A stretch of DNA of 36,614 nucleotides, taken from the NCBI GenBank assembly GCA_000961845.1, contig LADZ01000068.1:1-36614 (forward strand), written 5' to 3'. This document shows positions 15,223 through 22,600 of the stretch, one piece after another (within the stretch, counting starts at the first letter, position 1; every line of letters starts with the position of its first letter). Under the pieces are notes generated by a model. That model was not told where the DNA came from. It did not search any database and saw only the letters and a program-made list of their open reading frames with translations. The translations under genes were made by a program, and so were the position numbers. The DNA is from Flavobacteriales bacterium BRH_c54. Its GTDB lineage: Bacteria > Bacteroidota > Bacteroidia > Flavobacteriales_E > Vicingaceae.

Positions 15223-16662
15223 TTGGTAGCGGTATTTCTTTTGCTTTTTTTGGTCATGTTTGTTTTTCCGGCTGATGGAATTAAAGTAGGAAAATATGAA
15301 TTGCAATTTCCTACTCCCAACGAGTTTTTTGGTATTGAAAATAAGTCTGATAGTATAGAAAGTTATGAAAAAGATTTAGCCATATTGTTTGATGATTCTA
15401 CCATGGTGAAAGAAAAAATATCGCAAATAGATTCTACCATTATCAAACAAAAATTAGATTCATTAGCAGCATGTAGAAAAAAATTGCAAGTTACTGATAA
15501 GTCTATACCTGCTTTGCATCGTTTTTTTGAAGCCTTAGAAAATGCTCAGAAAAAGAAAGTCCGCATCATGCATTATGGCGATTCTCAAATTGAAGTAGAT
15601 AGAATAACTTCCTACATCAGAAATGAATTACAAACTAAATTTGGTGGTATTGGAGTAGGACTTTTTCCTGTGGTTGATATTGCTCCAAAAATGAGTGTGA
15701 ACATTAGTTATTCAGAAAACTGGCAACGTTATGCCGGTTATGGAGCAAAAGATTCTACTATTACACATCAACGATACGGGCCACTAATTAGTTTTAGTAG
15801 GTTTGCTCCAATTCCTCAGACCACTTTTTTAGATGAGCTTCCTGATAATGAAGCTTGGATTAAGATTAATAAACCCAAAGCATCTTACGGAAAAACAAAA
15901 CAATATACCCAGCTAAAAATAATGCTCAGCAATATGGTAACTTATGTAGATTACGAAATTATTGTTGATGGAACAGTGTCAAAAGAAGGAAAATTAGCTC
16001 CTAATTCACCTTTTGAGGTTATTACTGCTAATTTTAATACTACTCCAGAAGAAATTTTAATCAATTTTAAAGGTAAAGATAGTCCTGATGTGTATGCACT
16101 TTCATTAGAAGGAAATACCGGAGTGGTAATGGATAATATTCCGCTAAGAGGTTCGTCAGGAACAATTTTTACTAAGCTCGATAAAACCTTAATGGCAAAT
16201 GCTTTTGCACACCTTTCACCAGATTTAATTATTTTGCAATTTGGAGGAAATGTAATGCCCTATATCAAATCAGAAAAAGAGTGTGAAGATTACGGGAATT
16301 GGTTTAAATCTCAAATAAATTTTATTAAAAGAAACAATCCAAAAGCAGCCATAATGGTTATTGGTCCGAGTGATATGTCTGTTAAGGAAAAAACAACTTA
16401 TGTTACTTATCCTATGTTAGAGGGAGTGAGAGATGCATTAAAAGATGCTGCACTTTCAACAGATTGTATTTTTTGGGATATGTATGAAGTAATGGGAGGT
16501 AAAAACTCTATGCCCGATTGGGTAAATGCAGAACCACCGTTGGCAGCTTCCGATTATACACACTTTACGCCTAAAGGAGCAAAAAAGATTGCTGAGGAGT
16601 TTTATAACAAACTTACCGAAATGTATGTAGATTATAAGCTAGACGAGCCTCTTAATCCGTAA
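15223..16662 (+). CDS. SGNH hydrolase-like membrane-anchored protein
   Basis: An SGNH/GDSL-type protein of at least 479 residues. Block I is MHYGDSQIEVDRI (nucleophile Ser in GDS), a block-III-like region is LQFGGNVMPY, and the C-terminal SDYTHFTPKGAKKIAEEFY supplies Asp and His. The N-terminus is a single membrane helix (VAVFLLLFLVMFVFP), so the enzyme part is outside the inner membrane and could de-esterify cell-wall or surface glycans (inference). The only ordinary start is TTG at 15223. The frame stays open back to 15118 with a plausible charged N-terminus (EEITFQEATPKAKIV) before the helix, so a non-standard ATT (15142) or ATA (15160) start is likely. Confidence 0.8.
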   Translation: MVAVFLLLFLVMFVFPADGIKVGKYELQFPTPNEFFGIENKSDSIESYEKDLAILFDDSTMVKEKISQIDSTIIKQKLDSLAACRKKLQVTDKSIPALHRFFEALENAQKKKVRIMHYGDSQIEVDRITSYIRNELQTKFGGIGVGLFPVVDIAPKMSVNISYSENWQRYAGYGAKDSTITHQRYGPLISFSRFAPIPQTTFLDELPDNEAWIKINKPKASYGKTKQYTQLKIMLSNMVTYVDYEIIVDGTVSKEGKLAPNSPFEVITANFNTTPEEILINFKGKDSPDVYALSLEGNTGVVMDNIPLRGSSGTIFTKLDKTLMANAFAHLSPDLIILQFGGNVMPYIKSEKECEDYGNWFKSQINFIKRNNPKAAIMVIGPSDMSVKEKTTYVTYPMLEGVRDALKDAALSTDCIFWDMYEVMGGKNSMPDWVNAEPPLAASDYTHFTPKGAKKIAEEFYNKLTEMYVDYKLDEPLNP

Positions 16663-16672
16663 CTTTGTTTTT

Positions 16673-18061
16673 ATGAACAACAATCGACTTACAGATACAA
16701 TTTGTGCTATTTCTACGCCTCCAGGTGTTGGTGCCATAGCTATTATACGACTTTCCGGACCGGATGCTATTAATATAGCGAATACTGTTTTTCATGGGAA
16801 AGATTTACTAAAAGTACCATCTCATACCATCCATTTTGGAACAATAAGAGAAAACGATAAAATTATTGATGAGGTATTGGTAAGTATTTTTAAAGATAAA
16901 AAATCCTTTACAGGCGAAAATGCTGTGGAAATATCAACTCATGGCTCACCTTATATTCAGCAACAAGTATTACAATTATTATTGAAAAAAGGAGCTAAAC
17001 ATGCTCAACATGGTGAGTTTACCATGCGCGCTTTTCTTAATGGTAAAATGGATTTATCTCAAGCTGAGGCGGTTGCTGATGTTATTGCTGCAAACTCTGA
17101 AACTGCACATCAATTGGCAATGGAGCAAATGCGTGGAGGTTTTAGTAATGAAATTAAAAAACTGAGAGAAGAGTTGATACATTTTGCTTCATTAATTGAG
17201 TTGGAACTCGATTTTAGTGAGGAAGATGTGGAGTTTGCCAACAGACAGCAACTGAAAGATTTAGTAACTAAATTGCACGAAGCACTTCATCAACTAATAC
17301 AATCGTTTAATGTTGGTAATGTTATAAAAACAGGTGTTCCGGTAGCCATTGTTGGAGAACCGAATGTAGGAAAATCTACTTTGCTGAATGCATTGCTGAA
17401 TGAGGAAAGAGCCATAGTTTCTGATATTGCAGGAACTACTAGAGATGTAATTGAAGATGAATTGAATATTAAAGGCATTAATTTTAGGTTTGTAGATACA
17501 GCAGGAATTAGAGAAACTACCGATCAAATTGAGTCGCTGGGAATAAAAAAATCGTATGAAAAAATTGATCAAGCTTTAGTGGTGTTGTTGATGGTTGATG
17601 CGGTAACTATTTCGAAAGAAAAGCTACAAAGTGATGTAACAAAAATTAGAGAACGCATTAGCAATAAGCAGAAAAAAATGTTTGTTATTGCCAATAAAAT
17701 AGATAAGGGTAACGAGCAAGAAGTGTTGCAGAAATTTGAAGGGATAGATGATGTGGTTTTTATTGCAGCTAAAGACAATAAAAATGTAGAAGAAATTACC
17801 AATAAATTATATACAAGTGTTGCAGAAGGCTTAGTAAATACTAATGATACGGTAGTTACCAATGCACGTCATCATGAAGCGTTATCTCAAGCAAATGAAT
17901 ATTTGTTAAGAGTTTTAGAAGGCTTAGACCAACAAATTACAGGAGATTTCTTGGCTATGGATATTCGTCAGGCACTTTATCATTTAGGACAAATTACAGG
18001 AGAAATATCTACCGATGACTTGTTAGATAATATCTTTAGTAAATTTTGTATCGGAAAGTAA
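16673..18061 (+). CDS. mnmE: tRNA modification GTPase MnmE
   Basis: A 462-residue protein with the full family architecture. The N-terminal folate-binding domain starts DTICAISTPPGVGAIAIIRLSG. A helical domain follows, with an inserted G domain: GEPNVGKST (G1), DIAGTTRD (G2), DTAGI (G3) and NKID (G4). The C-terminal FCIGK carries the catalytic Cys. With MnmG it installs the cmnm5 group on U34 of certain tRNAs in the cytoplasm. It begins 10 bp after the SGNH gene and so may be cotranscribed with the ricT-gldH group. Confidence 0.97.
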   Translation: MNNNRLTDTICAISTPPGVGAIAIIRLSGPDAINIANTVFHGKDLLKVPSHTIHFGTIRENDKIIDEVLVSIFKDKKSFTGENAVEISTHGSPYIQQQVLQLLLKKGAKHAQHGEFTMRAFLNGKMDLSQAEAVADVIAANSETAHQLAMEQMRGGFSNEIKKLREELIHFASLIELELDFSEEDVEFANRQQLKDLVTKLHEALHQLIQSFNVGNVIKTGVPVAIVGEPNVGKSTLLNALLNEERAIVSDIAGTTRDVIEDELNIKGINFRFVDTAGIRETTDQIESLGIKKSYEKIDQALVVLLMVDAVTISKEKLQSDVTKIRERISNKQKKMFVIANKIDKGNEQEVLQKFEGIDDVVFIAAKDNKNVEEITNKLYTSVAEGLVNTNDTVVTNARHHEALSQANEYLLRVLEGLDQQITGDFLAMDIRQALYHLGQITGEISTDDLLDNIFSKFCIGK

Positions 18062-18079
18062 TCTCCCCATTTAAGAAAA

Positions 18080-18271
18080 CTAATCCCTATCTGGATACGG
18101 ATCTTCTTTAGCATCCCCTTTACCACTAATTACTTTCCAATCGCCATGTTTACATTTCGGGCAAGGAGGTAAAGAAGTAACCGAAGGTACTTTAATTTGG
18201 CTTCCACAATTATTACATTCATAAGTTCCGGCAGAAACATCGCTCCCGGCAGGTACATGGTCTTTTTTCAT
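18080..18271 (-). CDS. Small zinc-ribbon (rubredoxin-like) protein
   Basis: A 63-residue protein with two CxxC knuckles, CNNCGSQI and CPKCKHGDW, separated by 16 residues between knuckles. It is embedded in the pattern SAGTYECNNCG ... LPPCPKC typical of small zinc ribbons that bind one structural Zn. The acidic C-terminus (KEDPYPDRD) is likely disordered. The function is unknown. It is convergent with mnmE (18-bp gap) and lies downstream of moeA on the same strand with a 43-bp gap, so read-through from moeA is possible. Confidence 0.8.
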   Translation of the reverse strand: MKKDHVPAGSDVSAGTYECNNCGSQIKVPSVTSLPPCPKCKHGDWKVISGKGDAKEDPYPDRD

Positions 18272-18314
18272 GGTGCGTAAGTTTTAGTTTGTCTCAAATT
18301 TAACGAATAAATTT

Positions 18315-19490
18315 TTAAGGCAACAGATGCACATTTACCAATTCGCCTTTTTTTATAATTGTTGCATCAGCAGGAGTGAGTAATAATGCATTCGCATAAG
18401 CAAAAGATTGCAAGGCATCAGAATTTTGTCCTTCCAAAGGAGTAATGGTTTTAAAATCGGTAGTTGCTTTTAAAAAAGTAGCTCTACCCGGTTTTTGTTT
18501 AATGTCTTTACTTAGGGGAAGTTGTAGTTGATTTAAAAAAGCTTGTTTCAACCCAAAAGATAGATTGATGTAAGGATAAATATATTCATAAAAGCAAGTA
18601 AGTGCTGCAGCAGGATTCCCCGGTAAACCAAATACTGCTTTGTTTTCTTTTTTGCCAAAAAATAGTGGTTTCCCTGGTTTTTGAGCCACTTTATAGAAGA
18701 TTTGGATTACTCCATTTTCTAAAATTCCTTGCTGAACAAAATCGTAATCGCCAACAGAAATGCCGCCTGATAAAATTACCATGTCAGCATTATTAAGCGC
18801 ATTGGTTATGGCGTTGGTAGTTGCTTCTTGATTGTCTTTTAGGTAACTAATAGTGGGCGAGATATTCATTTTTTCAAAAGCAGCTTTTAGCATTAAGCTG
18901 TTAGATTCGTAAATCTGACCTTCATCAAGTTTTTCTCCGGGAGTAACCAATTCGTTTCCTGTAATTAAAATGCTTACTTTAGGCAAAGTAAAAACATTTA
19001 CTTCAGTAATACCCAAGGTAGCTAAAAAACCGATAGCTGCCGGATTTAAAACAGTTCCTTTGCTTAATGCCATATCTCCTTGTTTAATTTGATATCCTTT
19101 GGTGCGAATATTTCCGCCTGTTTTTAAATTCTCATCATCAATAAAAAGTTGATTGTTTTCCACTTTAGTAAATTCTTGCATAATAACGGTGTCACAATTT
19201 TCAGGCACTTTTGAACCTGTAAAAATTCTTGCAGCTTCGTTGGTGTTGAGATCTATTTTTCTAGTATCTCCGGCAGGAATTTTATCTACAATTGTATAAC
19301 TATTGTTATTGGTGTTAAAGCAAAAAGCATAGCCATCCACGGCTGATTGATTAAATGGAGGGATGGGTATTGGAGCAGTAATATCTTCAGCTAAAACATA
19401 ATTAAGAGCATCTTTTAAGGCAATTGTTGTGGGTTTACTAGCAGATGAATGTTTAATAATAAGTTGTTGTGCTTCAGAAACAGATATCAT
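18315..19490 (-). CDS. moeA: Molybdopterin molybdenumtransferase MoeA
   Basis: A 391-residue MoeA protein with landmarks PIPPFNQSAVDGYAF near the N-terminus, PAGDTRKIDLNTNEAARIFTG, the domain-3 nucleotide/MPT site ILITGNELVTPGEKLDEGQIYESNS, LSGGISVGDYDFV, and GLPGNPAAALTCFYEY. It inserts molybdenum into adenylylated molybdopterin, giving the cofactor needed by NarG further along the window. The promoter has a -7-like TATCTTTA (19514-19521 on the minus strand) and an Fnr-type dyad 22 bp upstream that is shared with the divergent FNR-like gene. No other moa/mob genes are in the window. Confidence 0.95.
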   Translation of the reverse strand: MISVSEAQQLIIKHSSASKPTTIALKDALNYVLAEDITAPIPIPPFNQSAVDGYAFCFNTNNNSYTIVDKIPAGDTRKIDLNTNEAARIFTGSKVPENCDTVIMQEFTKVENNQLFIDDENLKTGGNIRTKGYQIKQGDMALSKGTVLNPAAIGFLATLGITEVNVFTLPKVSILITGNELVTPGEKLDEGQIYESNSLMLKAAFEKMNISPTISYLKDNQEATTNAITNALNNADMVILSGGISVGDYDFVQQGILENGVIQIFYKVAQKPGKPLFFGKKENKAVFGLPGNPAAALTCFYEYIYPYINLSFGLKQAFLNQLQLPLSKDIKQKPGRATFLKATTDFKTITPLEGQNSDALQSFAYANALLLTPADATIIKKGELVNVHLLP

Positions 19491-19513
19491 AATGCCGAAA
19501 ATATTGGTTTTTG

Positions 19514-19521
19514 TAAAGATA
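19514..19521 (-). promoter_or_regulatory. -7 element of moeA
   Basis: TATCTTTA on the minus strand, one mismatch (last base) to TAnnTTTG. It is exactly 22 bp from the shared dyad at 19544-19557 and 23 bp before the moeA ATG. Confidence 0.55.
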
Positions 19522-19543
19522 AATGTAAAAAATACTTAGAGAA

Positions 19544-19557
19544 CTGATTTATGTCAG
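19544..19557. promoter_or_regulatory. Fnr-type dyad shared by moeA and the FNR-like gene
   Basis: CTGAT-TTAT-GTCAG, a TGA-N6-TCA dyad with symmetric C/G flanks. It is 22 bp from the -7 of moeA on one side and 22 bp from the -7 of the FNR-like gene on the other. Both placements are the class-II activator position, close to -40. Confidence 0.7.
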
Positions 19558-19579
19558 GAATTTTCCCAAAAAAAGTGAA

Positions 19580-19587
19580 CAAATTTG
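19580..19587 (+). promoter_or_regulatory. -7 element of the FNR-like gene
   Basis: CAAATTTG, one mismatch (first base) to TAnnTTTG, 22 bp after the dyad. It predicts transcription start near 19595, inside a longer possible reading frame, which is why ATG 19605 is preferred as the translation start. Confidence 0.55.
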
Positions 19588-19604
19588 TAGGTAAAATTAA
19601 AGTT

Positions 19605-20324
19605 ATGTCTCTTAACAAGATAAATATTCCTTCGTGTACAGCTTGCGACCACAAGAAAAGTGGTGTTTCTGTCTTTTGTAATTTAAATTTACATGAGATT
19701 GAAAATTTATCGGAACATAAAAGAAATCTTTTTTTTAAAAAAGGTCAATTGGTTTTTAGTGAGGGAAATCAGCCTCATGGTATTTTTTGCATTTATAAAG
19801 GTAAGGTGAAGATACATAAAATGGGAGACGAAGGGAAAGACCAGATTGTTAGGTTGGCAAAGGCTTCGAATATTATTGGTTACCGTTCTATTTTTAATAA
19901 TAATACTTATTACGCTTCGGCTACAGCTATAGAAGATACAGAGGTTTGCTTTATTTCTAAAGCTTATATTATAGAGTTGATTAAAACGAATAGTAACCTA
20001 ACGTTTAGTTTTATGAATATACTTTCTGAGGATTTAAAAAGAGCAGAGGAAAGCATTATTCACATGGCTCAGAAACATGTTAGGGAAAGAATTGCAGAAG
20101 CTTTGTTACTACTGAATGAAGCCTATGGATTAAAAGATGATGGAAAAACGATAGATTCCACATTAACCAGAAGAGAAATTGCCAATATTGCAGGAACCAC
20201 AACAGAAACATCTATAAGAATGTTGTCGGAGCTGGATAAAGATAAAATAATTCAGTTGGCTGGTAAAGATATCAGGATTCTTGATATGAAAAAACTCTAC
20301 AGAACCGCTAATATATTTGATTGA
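19605..20324 (+). CDS. FNR-like transcription regulator with candidate Fe-S cysteines
   Basis: The product is 239 residues. The reading frame opens at 19551, but ATG 19605 is chosen because a -7 element lies between. A cyclic-nucleotide-fold sensor domain is followed by a dimer helix and an HTH (LTRREIANIAGTTTETSIRMLSEL). Cysteines 11, 14 and 25 form an N-terminal C-x2-C-x10-C group, and C115 in TEVCFISK aligns with the fourth cluster ligand of E. coli FNR (C122, in the segment VCEIPFE). This suggests an oxygen-labile 4Fe-4S cluster, although C62 is also present. The recognition helix has E and R at the FNR/CRP contact positions, with Ile replacing FNR Ser212. The gene is likely autoregulated through its own dyad. 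Confidence 0.88.
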   Translation: MSLNKINIPSCTACDHKKSGVSVFCNLNLHEIENLSEHKRNLFFKKGQLVFSEGNQPHGIFCIYKGKVKIHKMGDEGKDQIVRLAKASNIIGYRSIFNNNTYYASATAIEDTEVCFISKAYIIELIKTNSNLTFSFMNILSEDLKRAEESIIHMAQKHVRERIAEALLLLNEAYGLKDDGKTIDSTLTRREIANIAGTTTETSIRMLSELDKDKIIQLAGKDIRILDMKKLYRTANIFD

Positions 20325-20357
20325 CAGAAAAATTAATGAAATTAATCATGTTTGAAT

Positions 20358-20371
20358 ATGACGAATGTCAT
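20358..20371. promoter_or_regulatory. Fnr-type dyad upstream of the HTH-less sensor gene
   Basis: ATGAC-GAAT-GTCAT, a perfect 5-bp-arm dyad, 22 bp before the -7 element at 20394-20401. Confidence 0.75.
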
Positions 20372-20393
20372 TTTTAAAACATTGAATAACAGT

Positions 20394-20401
20394 TACTTTT
20401 G
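20394..20401 (+). promoter_or_regulatory. -7 element of the HTH-less sensor gene
   Basis: TACTTTTG, a full TAnnTTTG match. It gives a transcription start near 20405 and a leader of about 20 nt to the TTG start. Confidence 0.65.
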
Positions 20402-20427
20402 CTTGGTTTTTAAAGATTAATTATATT

Positions 20428-20850
20428 TTGAGTAGTAATAAACGACATACAATAAAATTATCTAAAGAGCTTATAGATAAAGTAAAGCACATTGCTGACT
20501 TTTTTAAAGCTTATGATAAAGGAGAAGTACTTTTTTCCGAAGGAGAAATGCCAACTTATATTTATTTGTTAGAAAAAGGTGAAATTTCATTGGTAAAATT
20601 GGGAACAGATTGTGAAGTTGAAATTATGGAACATAAAAAAGGAGATATTGTTGGCTTAGATTTAATTTTTGATAATAAAAAATGCACTTATTCAGCAATA
20701 GTTAAAACAAGTTCCGAATTACATATTGTTGAAATAGAAAAATTTAAACAGTTTTTAATTAATGAAAATAGTTTATCACTAGAGTTGATTCAATATTTGA
20801 GTTCAGTTATAAAACAGATAGAAAATAATCCCATTTATTCTGTTAGGTAA
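20428..20850 (+). CDS. Stand-alone cyclic-nucleotide-binding-fold protein without DNA-binding domain
   Basis: The 140-residue product resembles the sensor half of a Crp/Fnr protein: YDKGEVLFSEGEMPTYIYLLEKGEISLVK (beta-roll start), HKKGDIVGLDL, then SELHIVEIEKF and a C-terminal helix (SLSLELIQYLSSVIKQIENN) corresponding to the dimerisation helix. Translation stops there; no HTH follows, and the next sequence in any frame is a terminator, so it is not an obvious frameshift. The start must be TTG 20428, because an in-frame stop lies at 20383 and there is no ATG before residue 41. It has its own full promoter plus dyad. It could heterodimerise with Crp/Fnr partners (inference). Confidence 0.8.
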   Translation: MSSNKRHTIKLSKELIDKVKHIADFFKAYDKGEVLFSEGEMPTYIYLLEKGEISLVKLGTDCEVEIMEHKKGDIVGLDLIFDNKKCTYSAIVKTSSELHIVEIEKFKQFLINENSLSLELIQYLSSVIKQIENNPIYSVR

Positions 20851-20865
20851 AGGTTAGGTTGATTT

Positions 20866-20904
20866 AAAAAATCCCTTGAGTACTCTACTCAAGGGATTTT
20901 TTTG
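20866..20904. terminator. Bidirectional terminator between the sensor gene and tnaA
   Basis: A perfect 12-bp stem, ATCCCTTGAGTA with TACTCAAGGGAT, around a 3-base loop. A-rich sequence precedes it and a T-tract follows it, so it works on both strands for the two convergent genes. Confidence 0.92.
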
Positions 20905-20912
20905 TTTTTAAA

Positions 20913-22292
20913 TTATTCATTAGGCTTAAAATGAGCTGTAAAGTGACGTAAAAATTGAGTTTCTTTTTTAATCTGATACCCTTTAACTTGTTTTTTGTTT
21001 TGGAGTATTTCATCAAAAGTTTCAATTACATATTCAATATGGCTTTGTGTGTAAACTCTTCTAGGAATTGCCAAACGCACCAACTCCATTGGTGCAGGAA
21101 TTAATTTTCCGTTTTCATCATATTTTCCAAACATTACAGAACCTATTTCTACAGTTCTAATCCCTGCTTTTAAATAAAGCTCACAAGCTAGAGCTTGTCC
21201 GGGATATTCATTAACAGGAATATGATCATATAGTTTTTTTGCATCAATATATACTGCATGTCCGCCAATAGGCATCATTACCGGAACACCCATTTTGTGT
21301 AAATGTTCGCCCAAATAGGCGGTACTTTTAATTCTGTATTCCAAGTAAGCAGGTTCAAAAACTTCTTTTAAACCTATTGCTAACGCTTCCATATCTCTAC
21401 CCGATAAACCACCGTAAGTTGAAAACCCTTCTGTAATGATTAATAAGTTGGTACATGCTTCTGCAATTGCACTATCTTTTAAGGCTAAAAATCCTCCCAT
21501 ATTAATAAGTGCATCTTTTTTGGCACTCATGGCTGCACCATCCGTTAAGGCAAACATTTCTTGTGCAATTTGTTCGTAGGTATGATTTTCAAAACCTTCT
21601 TCTCTGTGTTTAATGAAATAAGTATTTTCAGCTACTCTACAACAATCTAACAATAACATTACATGGTGCTTTTTACAGATGGCACTAACTTCTTTAGCAT
21701 TTTGCATGCTTACCGGTTGTCCACCACCACTATTATTGGTTACAGTTAGGATAACAGCTCCAATATTTTCAGCGCCTTTTTCTACAATTAGTTTTTCTAA
21801 TTTTTCGGTATTCATGTTTCCTTTAAAAGGATGGATTAATGCCGGGTCATGAGCTTCATCAATAACAATATCTATTGCTTCAGCACCTGAAAATTCTATG
21901 TTGGCTCGGGTAGTATCAAAGTGTGTATTGCTGATAAATGTTTTGCCTTTTCCTCCTAAATAGCCGTAAATAATTCTTTCGGCAGCTCTACCTTGGTGCG
22001 TTGGAAGTATAAACTCCATACCCGTAAGGTGTTTTACAGCACGCTCCATTCTTTCCCAAGATTTAGAGCCGGCATAAGATTCATCACCACGCATAATTCC
22101 TGCCCATTGTTCGGCACTCATTGCTGAGGTGCCGCTATCGGTAAGAAAATCTATAATTACTTGTTCCGATTGGAGTAAGAATGTGTTGTAATGTGCTTTT
22201 TCTAAAAATGCCTTTCTTTCTTCTTCGGTTGACATATAAATTGGTTCTACCGACTTAATTTTAAAAGGTTCTATAATGGTTTTGTGTTTCAT
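20913..22292 (-). CDS. tnaA: Tryptophanase
   Basis: A 459-residue PLP enzyme of the tryptophanase/tyrosine phenol-lyase family. It contains LTDSGTSAMS, PTHQGRAAE, the PLP lysine in MSAKKDALINMGG, and QALACELYLKAGIRTVEIGS. At the family-discriminating sites it has Asp after Phe in HFDTTR (TPL has Thr124 there). It also has Val and Ile in IRTVEIGS, where TPL has Met379 and Arg381. These are tryptophanase features although the N-terminus looks TPL-like. It converts tryptophan to indole, pyruvate and ammonia. The promoter carries an Fnr-type dyad and a leader of about 180 nt. It is convergent with the sensor gene across a shared terminator. Confidence 0.9.
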   Translation of the reverse strand: MKHKTIIEPFKIKSVEPIYMSTEEERKAFLEKAHYNTFLLQSEQVIIDFLTDSGTSAMSAEQWAGIMRGDESYAGSKSWERMERAVKHLTGMEFILPTHQGRAAERIIYGYLGGKGKTFISNTHFDTTRANIEFSGAEAIDIVIDEAHDPALIHPFKGNMNTEKLEKLIVEKGAENIGAVILTVTNNSGGGQPVSMQNAKEVSAICKKHHVMLLLDCCRVAENTYFIKHREEGFENHTYEQIAQEMFALTDGAAMSAKKDALINMGGFLALKDSAIAEACTNLLIITEGFSTYGGLSGRDMEALAIGLKEVFEPAYLEYRIKSTAYLGEHLHKMGVPVMMPIGGHAVYIDAKKLYDHIPVNEYPGQALACELYLKAGIRTVEIGSVMFGKYDENGKLIPAPMELVRLAIPRRVYTQSHIEYVIETFDEILQNKKQVKGYQIKKETQFLRHFTAHFKPNE

Positions 22293-22478
22293 CTGTTTTT
22301 GATTTTAACGTACAGCCGAAAATCTTCAGCCGTAAAGATTGAAATAAATATTTTTGATAATAATGTAGTGGTTTTCCTTTAGCAATATAAAGGATCTCGC
22401 TGCTTAATGTTTTTGTAACAAGCAGGAGCTTTTATGCGAGAAAGCATATAGTATGTATGTTTTTGTAACATCTGTCAG

Positions 22479-22486
22479 CAAAGTTA
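22479..22486 (-). promoter_or_regulatory. -7 element of tnaA
   Basis: TAACTTTG on the minus strand, a full TAnnTTTG match, exactly 22 bp from the dyad at 22509-22522. It predicts a long leader before the tnaA ATG at 22292. Confidence 0.65.
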
Positions 22487-22508
22487 GATTATTATAATTG
22501 ATTTAATT

Positions 22509-22522
22509 ATGATAAATGTCAT
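22509..22522. promoter_or_regulatory. Fnr-type dyad upstream of tnaA
   Basis: ATGAT-AAAT-GTCAT, fitting TGA-N6-TCA. The class-II spacing is to the tnaA -7 and not to the Fic promoter on the other side. Confidence 0.7.
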
Positions 22523-22538
22523 TAAGGTGTAAAATAAA

Positions 22539-22557
22539 ATTGACAAAAATTGTCAAT
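22539..22557. promoter_or_regulatory. Operator-like dyad at the XRE-Fic promoter
   Basis: ATTGACA-AAAAT-TGTCAAT, a perfect inverted repeat with 7-bp arms. It ends 17 bp before the -7 and so overlaps the -33 region. It is well placed for repression by the gene's own XRE domain (inference). Confidence 0.6.
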
Positions 22558-22574
22558 AATAATAAAAATATGAC

Positions 22575-22582
22575 TATATTTG
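22575..22582 (+). promoter_or_regulatory. -7 element of the XRE-Fic gene
   Basis: TATATTTG fits TAnnTTTG and lies 18 bp before the ATG. Confidence 0.6.
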
Positions 22583-22600
22583 TAAAATAAATTAATTAAG

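Larger units (their letters stand above)
22293..22600. promoter_or_regulatory. 308-bp divergent control region between tnaA and the XRE-Fic gene
   Basis: The tnaA leader covers about 22293-22475 and holds two exact copies of ATGTTTTTGTAACA (22407-22420 and 22457-22470, 50 bp apart). It also holds a small hairpin (AATCTT ... AAGATT, 22321-22340) and a 30-codon upstream reading frame on the minus strand (22471 to 22379) that lacks Trp codons. Next come the tnaA -7 (22479-22486), the Fnr-type dyad (22509-22522), then the Fic operator (22539-22557) and -7 (22575-22582). Confidence 0.6.

Noticed and set aside
17294-17572. Reverse-strand frames in mnmE
   Set aside because: mnmE is an unmistakable full-length gene here; the opposite frames show no family features.
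20428-20850. Frameshifted remnant of a full Crp/Fnr gene
   Set aside because: No HTH-like sequence follows in any frame; a perfect terminator begins about 20 bp after the stop, and the gene has its own strong promoter.
20913-22292. Tyrosine phenol-lyase as the identity of the tnaA-like gene
   Set aside because: The N-terminus resembles TPL, but the residues that hold the phenol (Thr124, Met379, Arg381 in TPL) are Asp, Val and Ile here, as in tryptophanase.
22379-22471. TnaC-like leader peptide gene
   Set aside because: The 30-codon frame has no Trp codon and no Pro before the stop, so it was kept as an observation about the leader and not called a gene.
22509-22582. Fnr-type dyad as activator site for the XRE-Fic gene
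   Set aside because: The gap to the Fic -7 is 52 bp, not 22; the site has the standard spacing to tnaA instead.
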